From JABWAM01 sp964653025 (GTDB lineage Bacteria > Verrucomicrobiota > Verrucomicrobiia > JABWAM01), in NCBI GenBank assembly GCA_964653025.1, contig CAZZBZ010000001.1, positions 1 through 64,000 of the forward strand: a stretch of 64,000 nt of DNA, written 5' to 3'. The stretch's first letter is position 1. Each line of letters opens with the position of its first letter. Shown here piece by piece: positions 17,908 to 27,619 of the stretch. A program made the translations under genes and the position numbers. Below the pieces are notes generated by a model. The model was given only the letters and a program-made list of their open reading frames with translations, was not told the origin of the DNA and did no database searches.

Positions 17908-19092
17908 ATGCACACCCGTCGATTCGGTCGCACCAACCTCCAGATCCCCGTCCTCTCCTGCGGTGGGATGCGCTACCAGCACAAGTGGGGGGACGTGGAC
18001 CCCAAGGACATCCCCCCTGAGGGCCAGGCCAACCTCGAGGCCACCATCCACCGAGCCCTCGAACTCGGCATCAACCATATCGAAACCGCGCGCGGTTACG
18101 GCAGCTCCGAGATGCAACTCGGGAACGTCCTCCCGAAACTTCCTCGCGAGAAGATCATCGTCCAGACCAAGGTCGCCCCCACCGCCGACCCAAAGGAGTT
18201 TCTTGCCACATTCGAAAAGTCGATGGCCTACCTCAAACTGGACCACGTGGATCTCTTCGCCTTTCACGGTCTCAACAATGACGAGACGGTGGACTTCACC
18301 CTCCGCAAAGGCGGCTGCCTCGAAGTCGTCCGACGGCTCCAGCGCGAGGGCCGCATCCGCTTCGTCGGCTTCTCCACCCACGGCACCTCCCGCGTGATCC
18401 TCAAGGCGGTGGAAAGCGACGAGTTCGACTACGTCAACCTCCACTGGTACTTCGTCAACCCGCTCAACTGGCCCGCCGTCGAGGCCGCCACTGCGCGCGA
18501 CATGGGGGTCTTTATCATCAGCCCGAGTGACAAGGGCGGCATGCTCTACACCCCGCTCCCGAAAATGTCAGGGCTCTGCAAGCCGCTCACCCCGATCCAG
18601 TTCAACGACCTCTCCTGCCTCGCGCGGCCCCAGGTTCACACGCTCAGCATCGGGGCGGCGCGCCCCTCGGACTTCGACGAGCACGTGGCCGCACTCGCCC
18701 ACTATGACCGCGCCGCGGAAACCATAGCCCCCATCGAGGCCCGCCTCGTCGCGGAGATGGAACGCGTCCTCGGTGCCGAATGGGTGCATCACTGGAGCGA
18801 GGGGATCCCCGAATACACGGAGATCCCGGGCGCGGTCAATGTCATGGAGATCCTCCGTCTGTGGACGTTTGCGAAACCGCTCGACCTCACCGCTTGGGCC
18901 AAGATGCGCTACAATCTTCTCTCCGGTGGCGGCGGACACTGGTTCCCGGGCGAGATGGCCTCGAAGGCGCAGGATGATCTCGTTCGCAAGGCCCTTGTAA
19001 AGAGCCCCTTCGCCGAACGGATCCCCGTCATCCTCCGCGAGGCCCACGCCGCATTTTACGAGCAGCCAAAGAAACGCCTCAGCCAATCCTAG
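17908..19092 (+). CDS. Aldo/keto reductase
   Basis: NAD(P)H-dependent oxidoreductase of the aldo/keto reductase superfamily, 394 residues with a C-terminal extension of about 100 residues beyond the standard barrel. The start at ATG 17908 gives the canonical MHTRRFGRTNLQIPVLSCGG opening. Active-site Tyr and Lys are in ETARGYGSSEMQLG and VQTKVAP, and the His in FAFHGLN. The position usually occupied by catalytic Asp (IDTARGYG) is Glu here (HIETARGYG). No C-terminal cysteine cluster is seen, so it lacks the 4Fe-4S tail found in some relatives. Substrate unknown. Confidence 0.85.
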   Translation: MHTRRFGRTNLQIPVLSCGGMRYQHKWGDVDPKDIPPEGQANLEATIHRALELGINHIETARGYGSSEMQLGNVLPKLPREKIIVQTKVAPTADPKEFLATFEKSMAYLKLDHVDLFAFHGLNNDETVDFTLRKGGCLEVVRRLQREGRIRFVGFSTHGTSRVILKAVESDEFDYVNLHWYFVNPLNWPAVEAATARDMGVFIISPSDKGGMLYTPLPKMSGLCKPLTPIQFNDLSCLARPQVHTLSIGAARPSDFDEHVAALAHYDRAAETIAPIEARLVAEMERVLGAEWVHHWSEGIPEYTEIPGAVNVMEILRLWTFAKPLDLTAWAKMRYNLLSGGGGHWFPGEMASKAQDDLVRKALVKSPFAERIPVILREAHAAFYEQPKKRLSQS

Positions 19093-19144
19093 CTGGGCAA
19101 CTGCAAAATTATTCGTCCGCGTGATCCACGCCCCCTCACTCCCC

Positions 19145-20458
19145 ATGCGCTGCCTCATCCTCCTCCTGGCCTGCCTCGCTCTCGCCCAATGCCCGCTTCG
19201 GGCGGAACCTCCGAAGCCGATCACCGAGCCCGACTGGCCCTCGCTCGGCAAGTACGAGGGGACCCTCACGCGCGCGGAGTTTTGTCGCCTGCTCGACCGG
19301 GTCTACAACCCCAGCAAGACGGTCTATCGCTTCCTGAACGTGACCGACGAGTACGTGGAGTTCTTCGGCGATCCCGAAAAGAGCCAGCTTGATTTTACCC
19401 TTCACCTGGCGCCCCCGGGGGCAAAGATCCGCCCGATCCGAAGGACTTTCCGCACCGTCCCCGAGTTGAAGGAAATCCACAACCCGCCCGATGCCCCGCT
19501 GCGCGGCGTCCGCATCGTGCTCGACCCGGGTCACATCGGGGGCAAGTGGGCTGACATCGAGGAGCGCTCGGTCGTCTGGGGCAACCACCCCCGCATCCGC
19601 GAGGGCGACATGAACATCCTGGTCGCAAAAATCGCGCGGACCCGTCTCAAGGCCGTGGGCGCGGAGGTCTACATGACGCACGAAACCCCCGACCCGGCAA
19701 CGTCCCTGCGCCCGAAGGATTTTATGGACGAGGTCCGACGGGCGGTGCTCGCGGAAAAGAATCTCACCGAGGAGGAGGCCGCGACCCGTCGGGAGGCTCT
19801 GCGACGCATCATTCTCTGGCGCGCCGAGCTGGCGTTCTACCGCAAGGCCGAAATCGCCCAGCGGGCTGCAAACATCCGTGCCGAGTTCCCGCCCGACGTC
19901 ATCATCTGCAACCACTTCAACGCCACCGAGTACAGCGGCTCCGGGCAGATGGTGACGGACAACCGTCTCGTCTACCTCATCAACGGATGCTACGGCCCCG
20001 ATGAGATGGATAATCCCCTCACCCGCTTCTTCATGTTCGCCAAACTGCTCGACCAAGCCCTCCCCATCGAGATGGCCGTCGGCGATGCGGTTACCCGCCA
20101 GATCCTCAAGATCGCAAATCTCCCTCCCGCGAAGTATGGCCGCGAGAAGTACCAGTGCCGGGTGAACGACAACCCCTACCTCTACGCGCGAAACCTCGCC
20201 GCCAGCCGCCAGTACCCCGGACCCTGCCTCATCCTCGAACCCTTTTACATGAACACCGCGTGGACCGCGGAACGCCTCGCCGCCGGGGACTACGACGGGG
20301 TCCGTTCACTCTCCTGCGGCACATACCCGAGCCTCCTCCGCGAGTACGGCAACGCGATCGCCGACGCCCTGATCGAGGCTTATTCCCAGTGGACCGTCGA
20401 CGGAAAGGCCCCGCACCTGGCCGCGGGGGAGATTCCAAAGAAATCGACGCCCCGTTGA
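19145..20458 (+). CDS. N-acetylmuramoyl-L-alanine amidase-like exported protein
   Basis: Probable zinc amidase (Amidase_3 fold) acting on peptidoglycan in the periplasm. The ATG at 19145 starts a signal peptide (MRCLILLLACLALA); a GTG at 19121 would only add eight residues. The 437-residue protein has an N-terminal domain of about 120 residues, then zinc-ligand motifs IVLDPGHIGG (His, about 134), EGDMNILVAK (Glu) and IICNHFNATEY (His), with the catalytic Glu likely in CLILEPFYMN. The catalytic domain is interrupted by insertions and is longer than in AmiC-type enzymes, so the exact bond cut is uncertain. Confidence 0.78.
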   Translation: MRCLILLLACLALAQCPLRAEPPKPITEPDWPSLGKYEGTLTRAEFCRLLDRVYNPSKTVYRFLNVTDEYVEFFGDPEKSQLDFTLHLAPPGAKIRPIRRTFRTVPELKEIHNPPDAPLRGVRIVLDPGHIGGKWADIEERSVVWGNHPRIREGDMNILVAKIARTRLKAVGAEVYMTHETPDPATSLRPKDFMDEVRRAVLAEKNLTEEEAATRREALRRIILWRAELAFYRKAEIAQRAANIRAEFPPDVIICNHFNATEYSGSGQMVTDNRLVYLINGCYGPDEMDNPLTRFFMFAKLLDQALPIEMAVGDAVTRQILKIANLPPAKYGREKYQCRVNDNPYLYARNLAASRQYPGPCLILEPFYMNTAWTAERLAAGDYDGVRSLSCGTYPSLLREYGNAIADALIEAYSQWTVDGKAPHLAAGEIPKKSTPR

Positions 20459-20489
20459 CAGGACCGCGTCCCACCTCTAAAGAGCAGAT

Positions 20490-20783
20490 ATGGCTCGTTT
20501 CACCATTGAGAACCGTGGGAAGTCCGCGGAGGTTGCGGACGGGGTCCACACCCTCCTCGAGGCCGGAGAAAAGGCCGGGGTGGATATGGAGTTCGGCTGC
20601 CGCGACTGCTCGTGCGGGACGTGTGTTGTCGAAGTCGCCAAGGGCATGGAGAACCTTTCCGCGCCCACGGATCAGGAAATCGATGTGCTCGATACCTGGA
20701 ACCGAGCCCCCGAGAAGTACCGCCTCGCCTGCTGCGCCAAGGTGATGAAGGACGAGGTCGTCATTCGCGAGGCCGTCCACTAA
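20490..20783 (+). CDS. 2Fe-2S ferredoxin
   Basis: A 97-residue plant-type/[2Fe-2S] ferredoxin electron carrier. Cluster ligands are Cys in FGCRDCSCGTCVVEV (CxxCxCxxC, about residues 37-45) with the last ligand in RLACCAKV (about residues 80-81). The domain covers the whole protein. It starts 31 bp after the amidase gene, but no redox partner is adjacent, so its electron acceptor is unknown. The downstream spacer holds GATTGCC-GATTTTT (20825-20838), a short match to the heptamer repeats found elsewhere in the window. Confidence 0.88.
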   Translation: MARFTIENRGKSAEVADGVHTLLEAGEKAGVDMEFGCRDCSCGTCVVEVAKGMENLSAPTDQEIDVLDTWNRAPEKYRLACCAKVMKDEVVIREAVH

Positions 20784-20903
20784 AACCTCCATTTTCCGCA
20801 ACGTCACAGGTTGTGGGGTTCAACGATTGCCGATTTTTCAAAACAGTTTCCCGCCTGTGAACCAGAATAGTTTTTCAAGTTCCTACCTTTGGGGTGAGGC
20901 ATC

Positions 20904-21758
20904 ATGACATCCGACGGCATCGGTGCGCACATGTCCATGGCCGGTGGCCACGTCAAGGCATGGGAGCGCGCGATCGCGGTGGGCTGCCAGGCGCTGCAGA
21001 TCTTCACGAAGAACAACATGCAGTGGAAGGGCGCCCCCCTCTCGCGCGAGGGGGCGCTGGCCTTCCGTCGCAAGGCGGCGGAGTTGAAACACCCCGTGTG
21101 CGGACATGCCTGCTATCTCATCAACCTCGCCGCGACGAATGCCTCGATCACCCAGCAGTCCCGCGCCACCCTCCTCGACGAGATCCGACGAGCCGACATG
21201 CTGGGCCTGCCCTTCCTCGTACTGCATCCGGGCAACCACATGGGTGCCGGGGAGGAGGCGGGGATCGCCGCCGCTGCCGCAAACCTCCGCTGGGTCCTCG
21301 ATCAATCCCGCTCCAACCGGGTGAAGATCGCCCTCGAAAACACCGCCGGACAGGGCACGGGGCTCGGTTTCCGCCTCGAACATCTCGCCGCCATCGCGGA
21401 AAAGGTCGGGCTGCCCTCGCGAATCGGCTATTGTTTTGACACCTGCCACGCCTTTGCCGCGGGTTACGATATCTCGCGTCCGCGAGGCCTCGCCGCGGCA
21501 CTCCGGGACTTCGATCGCCTCCTCGGCCTCGACAACCTTCTCGCCTTCCACTTCAACGACTCAAAATGCGGACTGGGGAGCCGTGTCGACCGTCATGAGC
21601 ACATCGGCAAGGGCCATATCGGGCTCGATCCCTTCCGCGAAATTCTCCGTACCCGCGCCTTCCAGCGCGTACCCAAAATCCTCGAGACCCCGAAGGACGC
21701 CTCGGGCCGCGCCGATACGAATAACCTGAAGGTCCTCCGTTCCCTCCGGGGCGCATGA
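20904..21758 (+). CDS. nfo: Deoxyribonuclease IV (AP endonuclease)
   Basis: Zinc-dependent endonuclease IV for base-excision repair of abasic sites. The 284-residue product has normal length. It opens with GAHMSMAGGHVKAWERA, then IFTKNNMQWKG, HACYLINLA, FLVLHPGNH, ALENTAGQGTGLG, YCFDTCHAFAAGYD, FHFNDSK, DRHEHIGKGHIG and ILETPKD, which carry the conserved His, Asp and Glu ligands of the tri-zinc site. A predicted exonuclease starts 31 bp downstream, suggesting a small DNA-repair pair. Confidence 0.95.
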   Translation: MTSDGIGAHMSMAGGHVKAWERAIAVGCQALQIFTKNNMQWKGAPLSREGALAFRRKAAELKHPVCGHACYLINLAATNASITQQSRATLLDEIRRADMLGLPFLVLHPGNHMGAGEEAGIAAAAANLRWVLDQSRSNRVKIALENTAGQGTGLGFRLEHLAAIAEKVGLPSRIGYCFDTCHAFAAGYDISRPRGLAAALRDFDRLLGLDNLLAFHFNDSKCGLGSRVDRHEHIGKGHIGLDPFREILRTRAFQRVPKILETPKDASGRADTNNLKVLRSLRGA

Positions 21759-21789
21759 GTTTCTTTGCGCGCCTCTTCCCAACGACGAC

Positions 21790-22341
21790 ATGAAAAACAT
21801 CGTCTATTTCGACCTGGAAACGAAAAACCTCTTCCAGGATGTCGGGGGCGACCGCTCCCCTGCGACCATGGCAAAACTCGGACTCTCCATCGGGGTCACC
21901 TACTCCACCAAGGAGGGTGCCTATGGCATCTGGCACGAGGGCACGGTGGATCGCATGATCCAGGAACTCATGCACGCGGATCTTATTGTCGGCCACAATA
22001 TCCTCGGTTTCGACTACCACGTTCTGGCCGCCTACAGCACCCTCGAACTCTCCCAGATTCCTACCCTCGACACCTGCGATGACCTCTTCCGCAGGCGGAA
22101 CACACGGATCTCACTGGACAGCCTCGCGAAAGCGACCCTCGGAATCTCGAAAATCGCCGAGGGCACGGACGCTGTGAAGTGGTGGCGTGAGGGCTCCGAG
22201 GAAAGCCTCCTCCGCATTGCCGAATACTGCTGCTACGATGTGAAGATCTGCCGCCTCGTCCACGAGCACGGACATCACCGTGGCCAAGTTTTTTACACCG
22301 ACCGCCGCGGCCAGAAGATCAGTGTGGACGTCAAGTGGTGA
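21790..22341 (+). CDS. DEDD-type 3'-5' exonuclease-like protein (RNase H fold, YprB-like)
   Basis: A 183-residue RNase H-fold nuclease. The Exo I motif is YFDLETKN (Asp8, Glu10), Exo II is VGHNILGFDYHVL (Asp about 76) and Exo III is YCCYDVKI with the YxxxD arrangement. This fits the predicted single-domain exonucleases related to B. subtilis YprB and the DNA polymerase proofreading fold. It lies directly downstream of nfo, so a joint repair role is plausible but not shown. Confidence 0.75.
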   Translation: MKNIVYFDLETKNLFQDVGGDRSPATMAKLGLSIGVTYSTKEGAYGIWHEGTVDRMIQELMHADLIVGHNILGFDYHVLAAYSTLELSQIPTLDTCDDLFRRRNTRISLDSLAKATLGISKIAEGTDAVKWWREGSEESLLRIAEYCCYDVKICRLVHEHGHHRGQVFYTDRRGQKISVDVKW

Positions 22342-22447
22342 CGACTCCCCCCTGATCCTCGCGAAGTTTGTTTCTGCGGAGTTTTAGGACTCCCGTTGCC
22401 TCCGCCCTTGCGCCCGCGCCGCGCACGGGGAAGACTTTCCCCCGCCG

Positions 22448-24160
22448 ATGCCTCATCCTTCCAAACTCCCCGCGCGTGCCGAAATGCTTCACCGTCTGAG
22501 ACGTGGCTTCGATGCACTCGCCAACCCCCACGCCGTCCTGCGCCTCGCGCTCGAGGATGTCGTGGCCATGCTCGGCGCGGACAGCGGATCCCTCGCGCTG
22601 ATCAACCCCGAAAACGGACTGCTCGAGATCGAGGTCTCGGTCGGCCTCGGGACGCGCGGCCGCCGCCTCCGCCTCCCTCTCTCCCGCGGAATCACGGGAT
22701 GGGTCGCCGCGCACGGACGGAGCGCGATCGTCGCCGACGTCGCGAGCGACCCACGCTACGTCCCGGCACGCGCCAGGGTCCGCTCCGAGATCGCCGTTCC
22801 TCTCTTCGATCGCCCGGGTGGGCCGACATCACGACGAACGGTCTTTGGGGTGCTCAACCTCGACAGCAATCGTCCGTGTGCTTTTACCCCCCCTGAAGAG
22901 AGGCGGTTGCGCGCGGCGGCGACAGATGTCGCGGCGCTCGCTCGAAATGCCTGGCGCTATGCGGAGATCCGCACCCAGGCGTCGCGCCTCGACCTCCTCC
23001 TTGCGGTCAGCCGTGAGTTGATGGTGGAGGACACTCCCGCGGGGGTCCTCGCTTGCGCGGTCCGCGGGGCCGTGCGCCTCCTCGGCGCCGGGGCCGCCGC
23101 CGCCTTCGAACTCGCCGGGGGAGGCGACACTCTCACATGGACCGCCACCCATCCCGCCCGCCTTTACCCGCGCGCGGCGACCACGCTCCCGGTCGCGCAC
23201 AGCCTTCTCGGGGCAGCCGTCCTCGCCCGGGAACCCGCGATCATTCCCGATTTTCGCCGCTCGGACCCGTTTCTGCGCCGCTGCCTCGCACGAGCCCCCT
23301 CGCTCGGCGCCTGCCTCGCGGTTCCCCTCGCTGCCGGTGCCTCGACCCGCGGCGCGCTCGCGGTGTTCGTCCCCCGAGGCCATCGCTTCCCCGATGGCGA
23401 GATCAACCTTCTCGTCACCTTGAGTTCGGTGGCGGCGCTCTCCCTCCAGCGCGTCGAGCTCACCAGACGCCTGCTCGGCGTCGAGGACACCCTCCGTCAG
23501 AGCGAGCGGCTCTCCTCCATCGGGCTCATCGCGGCGGAGGTCGCCCACGAGATCCGTAATCCGCTTACCGTGATCAACCTGCTCGTTCGCGGGCTGACCG
23601 AGGGCGCAAATGTCAACCCCGCGAAGACGCGCGATGCCGAGGTCCTCGGGCGCAAGATCGGCCAGCTCAACCGCATTCTCGACCGCATCCTCGGGCTCGC
23701 ACGCGGAAGCGAACCGGTATTCCGCCCCGTCGCACTGAACCCATTGATTGAGGAGCTCGCCCTGCTCTTGCGCCACAAGTTCGCCGAACAAAAGGTCGAG
23801 TTAAAGATCCGTTTGGCACCCCATCTTCCAGAAGTAAAAGCCGACCGGGGCCAGATCGAGCAGGCGCTCCTCAATCTCGCGCTCAACGCCCTCCACGCGA
23901 TGCCAAACGGCGGACGCCTTTCGCTCATAACCGGCTGCGCTCCTCACGGCGCATGGATCGAGGTCCGCGACAACGGCCGCGGAATCCCCCGGGATCGCTT
24001 AAAAAACCTCTTCGACCCGTTCCTAAGTTCCCACGACACCGGGACCGGCCTTGGCATGGCCATCGTACGCAAGATTGTCCAGACCCACGGAGGCAACCTC
24101 GCCGTCCGCTCCCGCATCGGGCACGGCACCCGCATCCGAATCACCCTGAACGGAAGCTAG
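22448..24160 (+). CDS. Soluble sensor histidine kinase with two GAF domains
   Basis: A 570-residue cytoplasmic sensor kinase with no TM segments. GAF domain 1 spans about 15-165 and includes LSRGITGWVAAHGRSAIVADV. GAF domain 2 spans about 180-335. The HisKA dimerisation helix carries the phosphoacceptor His367 in AEVAHEIRNPLTVI, and the HATPase has an N box (LLNLALNALHAMPNGG), G1 (DNGRGIP), and G2 (GTGLGMAIV). No response regulator is adjacent; the one at 63506 is 39 kb away. The signal sensed by the GAF domains is unknown. Confidence 0.9.
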   Translation: MPHPSKLPARAEMLHRLRRGFDALANPHAVLRLALEDVVAMLGADSGSLALINPENGLLEIEVSVGLGTRGRRLRLPLSRGITGWVAAHGRSAIVADVASDPRYVPARARVRSEIAVPLFDRPGGPTSRRTVFGVLNLDSNRPCAFTPPEERRLRAAATDVAALARNAWRYAEIRTQASRLDLLLAVSRELMVEDTPAGVLACAVRGAVRLLGAGAAAAFELAGGGDTLTWTATHPARLYPRAATTLPVAHSLLGAAVLAREPAIIPDFRRSDPFLRRCLARAPSLGACLAVPLAAGASTRGALAVFVPRGHRFPDGEINLLVTLSSVAALSLQRVELTRRLLGVEDTLRQSERLSSIGLIAAEVAHEIRNPLTVINLLVRGLTEGANVNPAKTRDAEVLGRKIGQLNRILDRILGLARGSEPVFRPVALNPLIEELALLLRHKFAEQKVELKIRLAPHLPEVKADRGQIEQALLNLALNALHAMPNGGRLSLITGCAPHGAWIEVRDNGRGIPRDRLKNLFDPFLSSHDTGTGLGMAIVRKIVQTHGGNLAVRSRIGHGTRIRITLNGS

Positions 24161-24290
24161 GTTTCCAGCCCCGGGTCCCGCCTCCTGATTCCTCGGCGAC
24201 TTACGTCTGGGGCTTCGTGGCCATGACAGGTTCCTCCATTGTGTTACCCATGACCGACAACCATGGATGGGAGAGAACCGCGTTCCGCGG

Positions 24291-25943
24291 TTATTCCTCG
24301 ACAGTGGCGGCGTCGTCGACCTTCTTGCGGGCGGCGGCGAAAGACTCGCCAAAAGCCTCGCGGAGAGTGGCCTGCTGGAAGTCGGCAACGATCTGCTGGC
24401 GACGCATTTGAAGGAGGCCCTGCTTGATCTCGGTGAGGCGGTTTGCGACCTCGTCGGCCTTGGCTGCTTGTCGGGAGAGCACATGCGTGAAGAATCCGCC
24501 CGTGGAAGATGGGATGAATTCGCCCACTCCTCCCGCGGGCAAAAGGATGGCCGTGCGTCGGACGAGCGCCTCCCCCCGGTCGCGGGGCGGCGTATCCATC
24601 GCGCTGAAGATCGGCAGTGCGATCGGCTTGAGGCCGAGGATGGACGCCGCCGCGGGGAAAGCCTTGCCCTGGTCAAGGGCGGCCTGCAACTCCGCGCGCT
24701 TCTTCGCGCCGATCTCGCGGGCGCGTTTTACGGCCAGCTCGGCGACGCAGGCACCCTTCACCGACTCACGAACGCTCTCCAGCGAGGGGAGGGTGCTCGG
24801 CTGGCGTTCCAGAAACTTCATCACGACGAGCGCGGTTTCCCCGAGGGCCACGGGGTCGCTGATCGGGTTCTCGGGGCCAAGGGCATGCGCTGCGGCGGCA
24901 AACTCGGGGGCCTTGATTCCCGCCGGGAGCTCCTGCGGCGTAATTAAGCCGCTGTCCTTCACCGCCAGGCCGGCGGCACGGGTCAGGGTTTCGAACGAAA
25001 CCTCCTCTTTCCCCGGCTCGGGCACGAGTTTCACGGTAAGCTCGGTCGCCTGCTTCGCGGCAATCTCGCGCGCCTTTCGCTGTTTCACCTGGAAACGAAG
25101 AACGTCGGCGACCTCCTTCATCGGGCGGGGCTTGCCGTCCGAAGTAACAAATACCGAGCGATTGGCTTCATAGACCTCCTCAAGTTCCGCGTCGGTAGGG
25201 ACGATCTTCTCGGGCTCGATCGGGAAAAGGACGTAGGCCACGCGCACGCGCTCGGAGGTGCGAAAGAGATCCGGGTGCTTCGCGTAGAACTCGTTGATCT
25301 GCGCATCCGTCGGCTTCGACTCGGCGAGAAACTCGGCCGCATTGAAACGGCAAACGACCGCGCTCATCCGCTCGAGGTTCTCCTTCGCGAAGGCCGCCGC
25401 CTCGCCATCGGTCACCTTGGCGGACGAGGCCACAAGGGCGAAGAGCTTCTGGAGCATGACGTTCTCGCGAACCATCCCCTCGAAGTCGGCCTCGGAAAGT
25501 CGCCGCGGAGCCAGAATCTCGGACACGAACTGGGTGTAGGCGGCGTTGCTGAACTGGTTATCCTTCGAGAACCACTGGCGCGCCTGGGCAAGGACCTCCG
25601 CGTCGCTCACCGTAAGCCCCATCTGTCGGGCCTTTTCGACCAGGGCGAGACGCTGGAGGGTCTGCTCCTCGACCAGCGCGCGGGCGCGGTCGTTCATCCG
25701 CACCTCGCGCCCGCTCATCATCAGGAGGTTTAGGGCCGAAAGGCGCAGCGCCGTGTCGAAGGCGCGAGGGTTCAGGCGCTGGCCGTAGATCTTCGGCAGG
25801 GCACCCATCTGCAAGTCTGCGCGCTGTCGCCCGTAGGTGCCGGCGTAGTCCCAGAGGACGAAGGCCACGATGATGATGCCGAGAAGGCCGCCAAAAATCC
25901 AACGCCCATGGCGGTGGATGACTCGCTGGAAGTGGGTAATCAT
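24291..25943 (-). CDS. PpiD/SurA-like membrane-anchored periplasmic chaperone
   Basis: A 550-residue protein with one N-terminal TM anchor (WIFGGLLGIIIVAFVLWDY, about 14-32) and a long helical periplasmic body. Residues about 50-200 resemble the SurA_N/PpiD chaperone fold: YGQRLNPRAFDTALR, VEEQTLQRLALVEKARQMGLTVSDAEV, and SEADFEGMVRENVMLQKL. A clear parvulin active-site pattern could not be seen, so isomerase activity is doubtful. Its likely job is helping outer-membrane or secreted proteins fold. It is the only gene on its strand between the sensor kinase and the nitronate monooxygenase. Confidence 0.78.
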   Translation of the reverse strand: MITHFQRVIHRHGRWIFGGLLGIIIVAFVLWDYAGTYGRQRADLQMGALPKIYGQRLNPRAFDTALRLSALNLLMMSGREVRMNDRARALVEEQTLQRLALVEKARQMGLTVSDAEVLAQARQWFSKDNQFSNAAYTQFVSEILAPRRLSEADFEGMVRENVMLQKLFALVASSAKVTDGEAAAFAKENLERMSAVVCRFNAAEFLAESKPTDAQINEFYAKHPDLFRTSERVRVAYVLFPIEPEKIVPTDAELEEVYEANRSVFVTSDGKPRPMKEVADVLRFQVKQRKAREIAAKQATELTVKLVPEPGKEEVSFETLTRAAGLAVKDSGLITPQELPAGIKAPEFAAAAHALGPENPISDPVALGETALVVMKFLERQPSTLPSLESVRESVKGACVAELAVKRAREIGAKKRAELQAALDQGKAFPAAASILGLKPIALPIFSAMDTPPRDRGEALVRRTAILLPAGGVGEFIPSSTGGFFTHVLSRQAAKADEVANRLTEIKQGLLQMRRQQIVADFQQATLREAFGESFAAARKKVDDAATVEE

Positions 25944-26104
25944 GCGGGTATGAAATCCTGCCCCACCCGCCTCCCGGCGTCAATACGCACGCCATCGGCA
26001 GATCCAGTTTTCTCCTTCTCGTACCATGGGGATCATTCCGCCGTTCGTTTGGGTGTGCTCCAAAAAACTGGCTGCCCTCTGCAGAGCTGCCATGCGCCCC
26101 ATCT

Positions 26105-27619
26105 TTGCTTTTCGTTTGCTTGTCCTCCACTTCCGGCGCACTGTTTACGGCTCTCATTACCTCGCATCCCATCATTATTCAGGGCGGCATGGGCGTCGGC
26201 GTGTCAAGCTGGCAGCTGGCCCGTGCCGTTTCCATGAACGGACAACTCGGGGTAATTTCCGGGACAGCCACGGGTGTGGTCATGGCCCGTTACCTGCAGG
26301 CAGGCGATCCCGGCGGGCATTATCGCCGCGCGATGGAGCACTTCCCCGTCCCGGCTGTCGCGGAGCGCATCCTCCGAAGTTACTACATTGCGGGAGGGAA
26401 GGCGGCCACCGCCCCGTTTAAGCTGACCTCCGTTCCCACGCTCCACATGGGAGCGCCCCTGAACGAGCTGACCGTGGCTGGAAACTTCGCCGAGATCTGG
26501 CTGGCCAAGGAAGGGCATGGCGGGGTCGTCGGCGTCAATTTTCTCGAGAAGATCCAGCTTCCCACGCTTCCCTCGCTTTTCGGCGTGATGCTCGCGGGCG
26601 CGGATTATGTGCTCATGGGCGCGGGAATTCCCCGCTCCATCCCAGGTGCCCTTGACAACCTCGCCCAGGGCAAGCCCGTGGAACTGCGAATCGATGTGGA
26701 GGACTGCGGCCCGGGCGATGTGTTTGATGCTCGCTTCGATCCTCGCTCCATTTTCGACGGCGAACCCCCAAAGCTGAAACGCCCGCACTTCCTCGCCATC
26801 ATCTCCTCCGCCACTCTCGCGATGGCGCTCGCCCGCAAGTCAAATGGACAGGTCAATGGCTTTGTGGTCGAGGGACCCACGGCGGGAGGCCATAACGCCC
26901 CTCCCCGCGGGCCGATGCAACTCAATGCGATCGGCGAGCCGATTTACGGCGAACGCGACATCCCCGAACTCGAAAAGATCAAAGCACTCGGACTCCCGTT
27001 CTGGCTCGCGGGTTCTTATGGGAGCCGAGACAAGGTGAAGGAAGCGCTCCAGCTTGGCGCCGTGGGCGTCCAGGTGGGGACCGCTTTCGCTTTCTGCAGG
27101 GAGTCTGGTATCGACCCAATCCTCAAGGCCCGGGCACTCGAGATGAGCCGCATGGGCACCGCCACCGTCTACACCGACCCGGTCGCCTCCCCGACGGGTT
27201 TTCCGTTCAAGGTCTTCCAGATGAAAGGCTCGATGTCCGACCCCGAGACCTACGCGAAGCGTACGCGCATCTGCGATCTCGGCTACCTGCGGCACCCCTA
27301 TCGAAAACAGGACGGCAGCGTCGGATACCGTTGCCCGGCCGAACCCGTCGAGGATTACCTCAAAAAGGGCGGCGCGCTTGCCGATACCGTGGGCCGCAAG
27401 TGCGTCTGCAATGGTCTCGTCGGGACAATCGGCCTTGCTCAACCCCTCGCCGATGGAACCCTCGAACCGATGCTCATGACGGCCGGCGATGATGCCGCCA
27501 CCGTCGCCAGCTTCCTCAAACCCGGCTGCGACTCCTACGGTGCCCGGGACGTGATCGATTTGCTTCTCGGGAAGGATCCCGCGATCCCCGCCCCTACAGG
27601 GCCTGCGCCCCGTCTCTAA
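26105..27619 (+). CDS. Nitronate monooxygenase (2-nitropropane dioxygenase family)
   Basis: FMN-dependent TIM-barrel enzyme that oxidises alkyl nitronates. The 504-residue product is longer than typical members (about 320-370) because of an insertion and a C-terminal extension. Motifs are HPIIIQGGMGVGVSSWQLA at the start, FVVEGPTAGGHNAP (catalytic/FMN region) and GAVGVQVGTAFAFC. The start is uncertain: the TTG at 26105 opens the frame, but the conserved domain begins about 20 residues later. The last 26 bp overlap the convergent gpsA gene. Confidence 0.82.
   Translation: MLFVCLSSTSGALFTALITSHPIIIQGGMGVGVSSWQLARAVSMNGQLGVISGTATGVVMARYLQAGDPGGHYRRAMEHFPVPAVAERILRSYYIAGGKAATAPFKLTSVPTLHMGAPLNELTVAGNFAEIWLAKEGHGGVVGVNFLEKIQLPTLPSLFGVMLAGADYVLMGAGIPRSIPGALDNLAQGKPVELRIDVEDCGPGDVFDARFDPRSIFDGEPPKLKRPHFLAIISSATLAMALARKSNGQVNGFVVEGPTAGGHNAPPRGPMQLNAIGEPIYGERDIPELEKIKALGLPFWLAGSYGSRDKVKEALQLGAVGVQVGTAFAFCRESGIDPILKARALEMSRMGTATVYTDPVASPTGFPFKVFQMKGSMSDPETYAKRTRICDLGYLRHPYRKQDGSVGYRCPAEPVEDYLKKGGALADTVGRKCVCNGLVGTIGLAQPLADGTLEPMLMTAGDDAATVASFLKPGCDSYGARDVIDLLLGKDPAIPAPTGPAPRL

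Noticed and set aside
24161..24290. Terminator between sensor kinase and PpiD-like gene
   Set aside because: No stem with a T run could be found on either strand, although two convergent genes end here.
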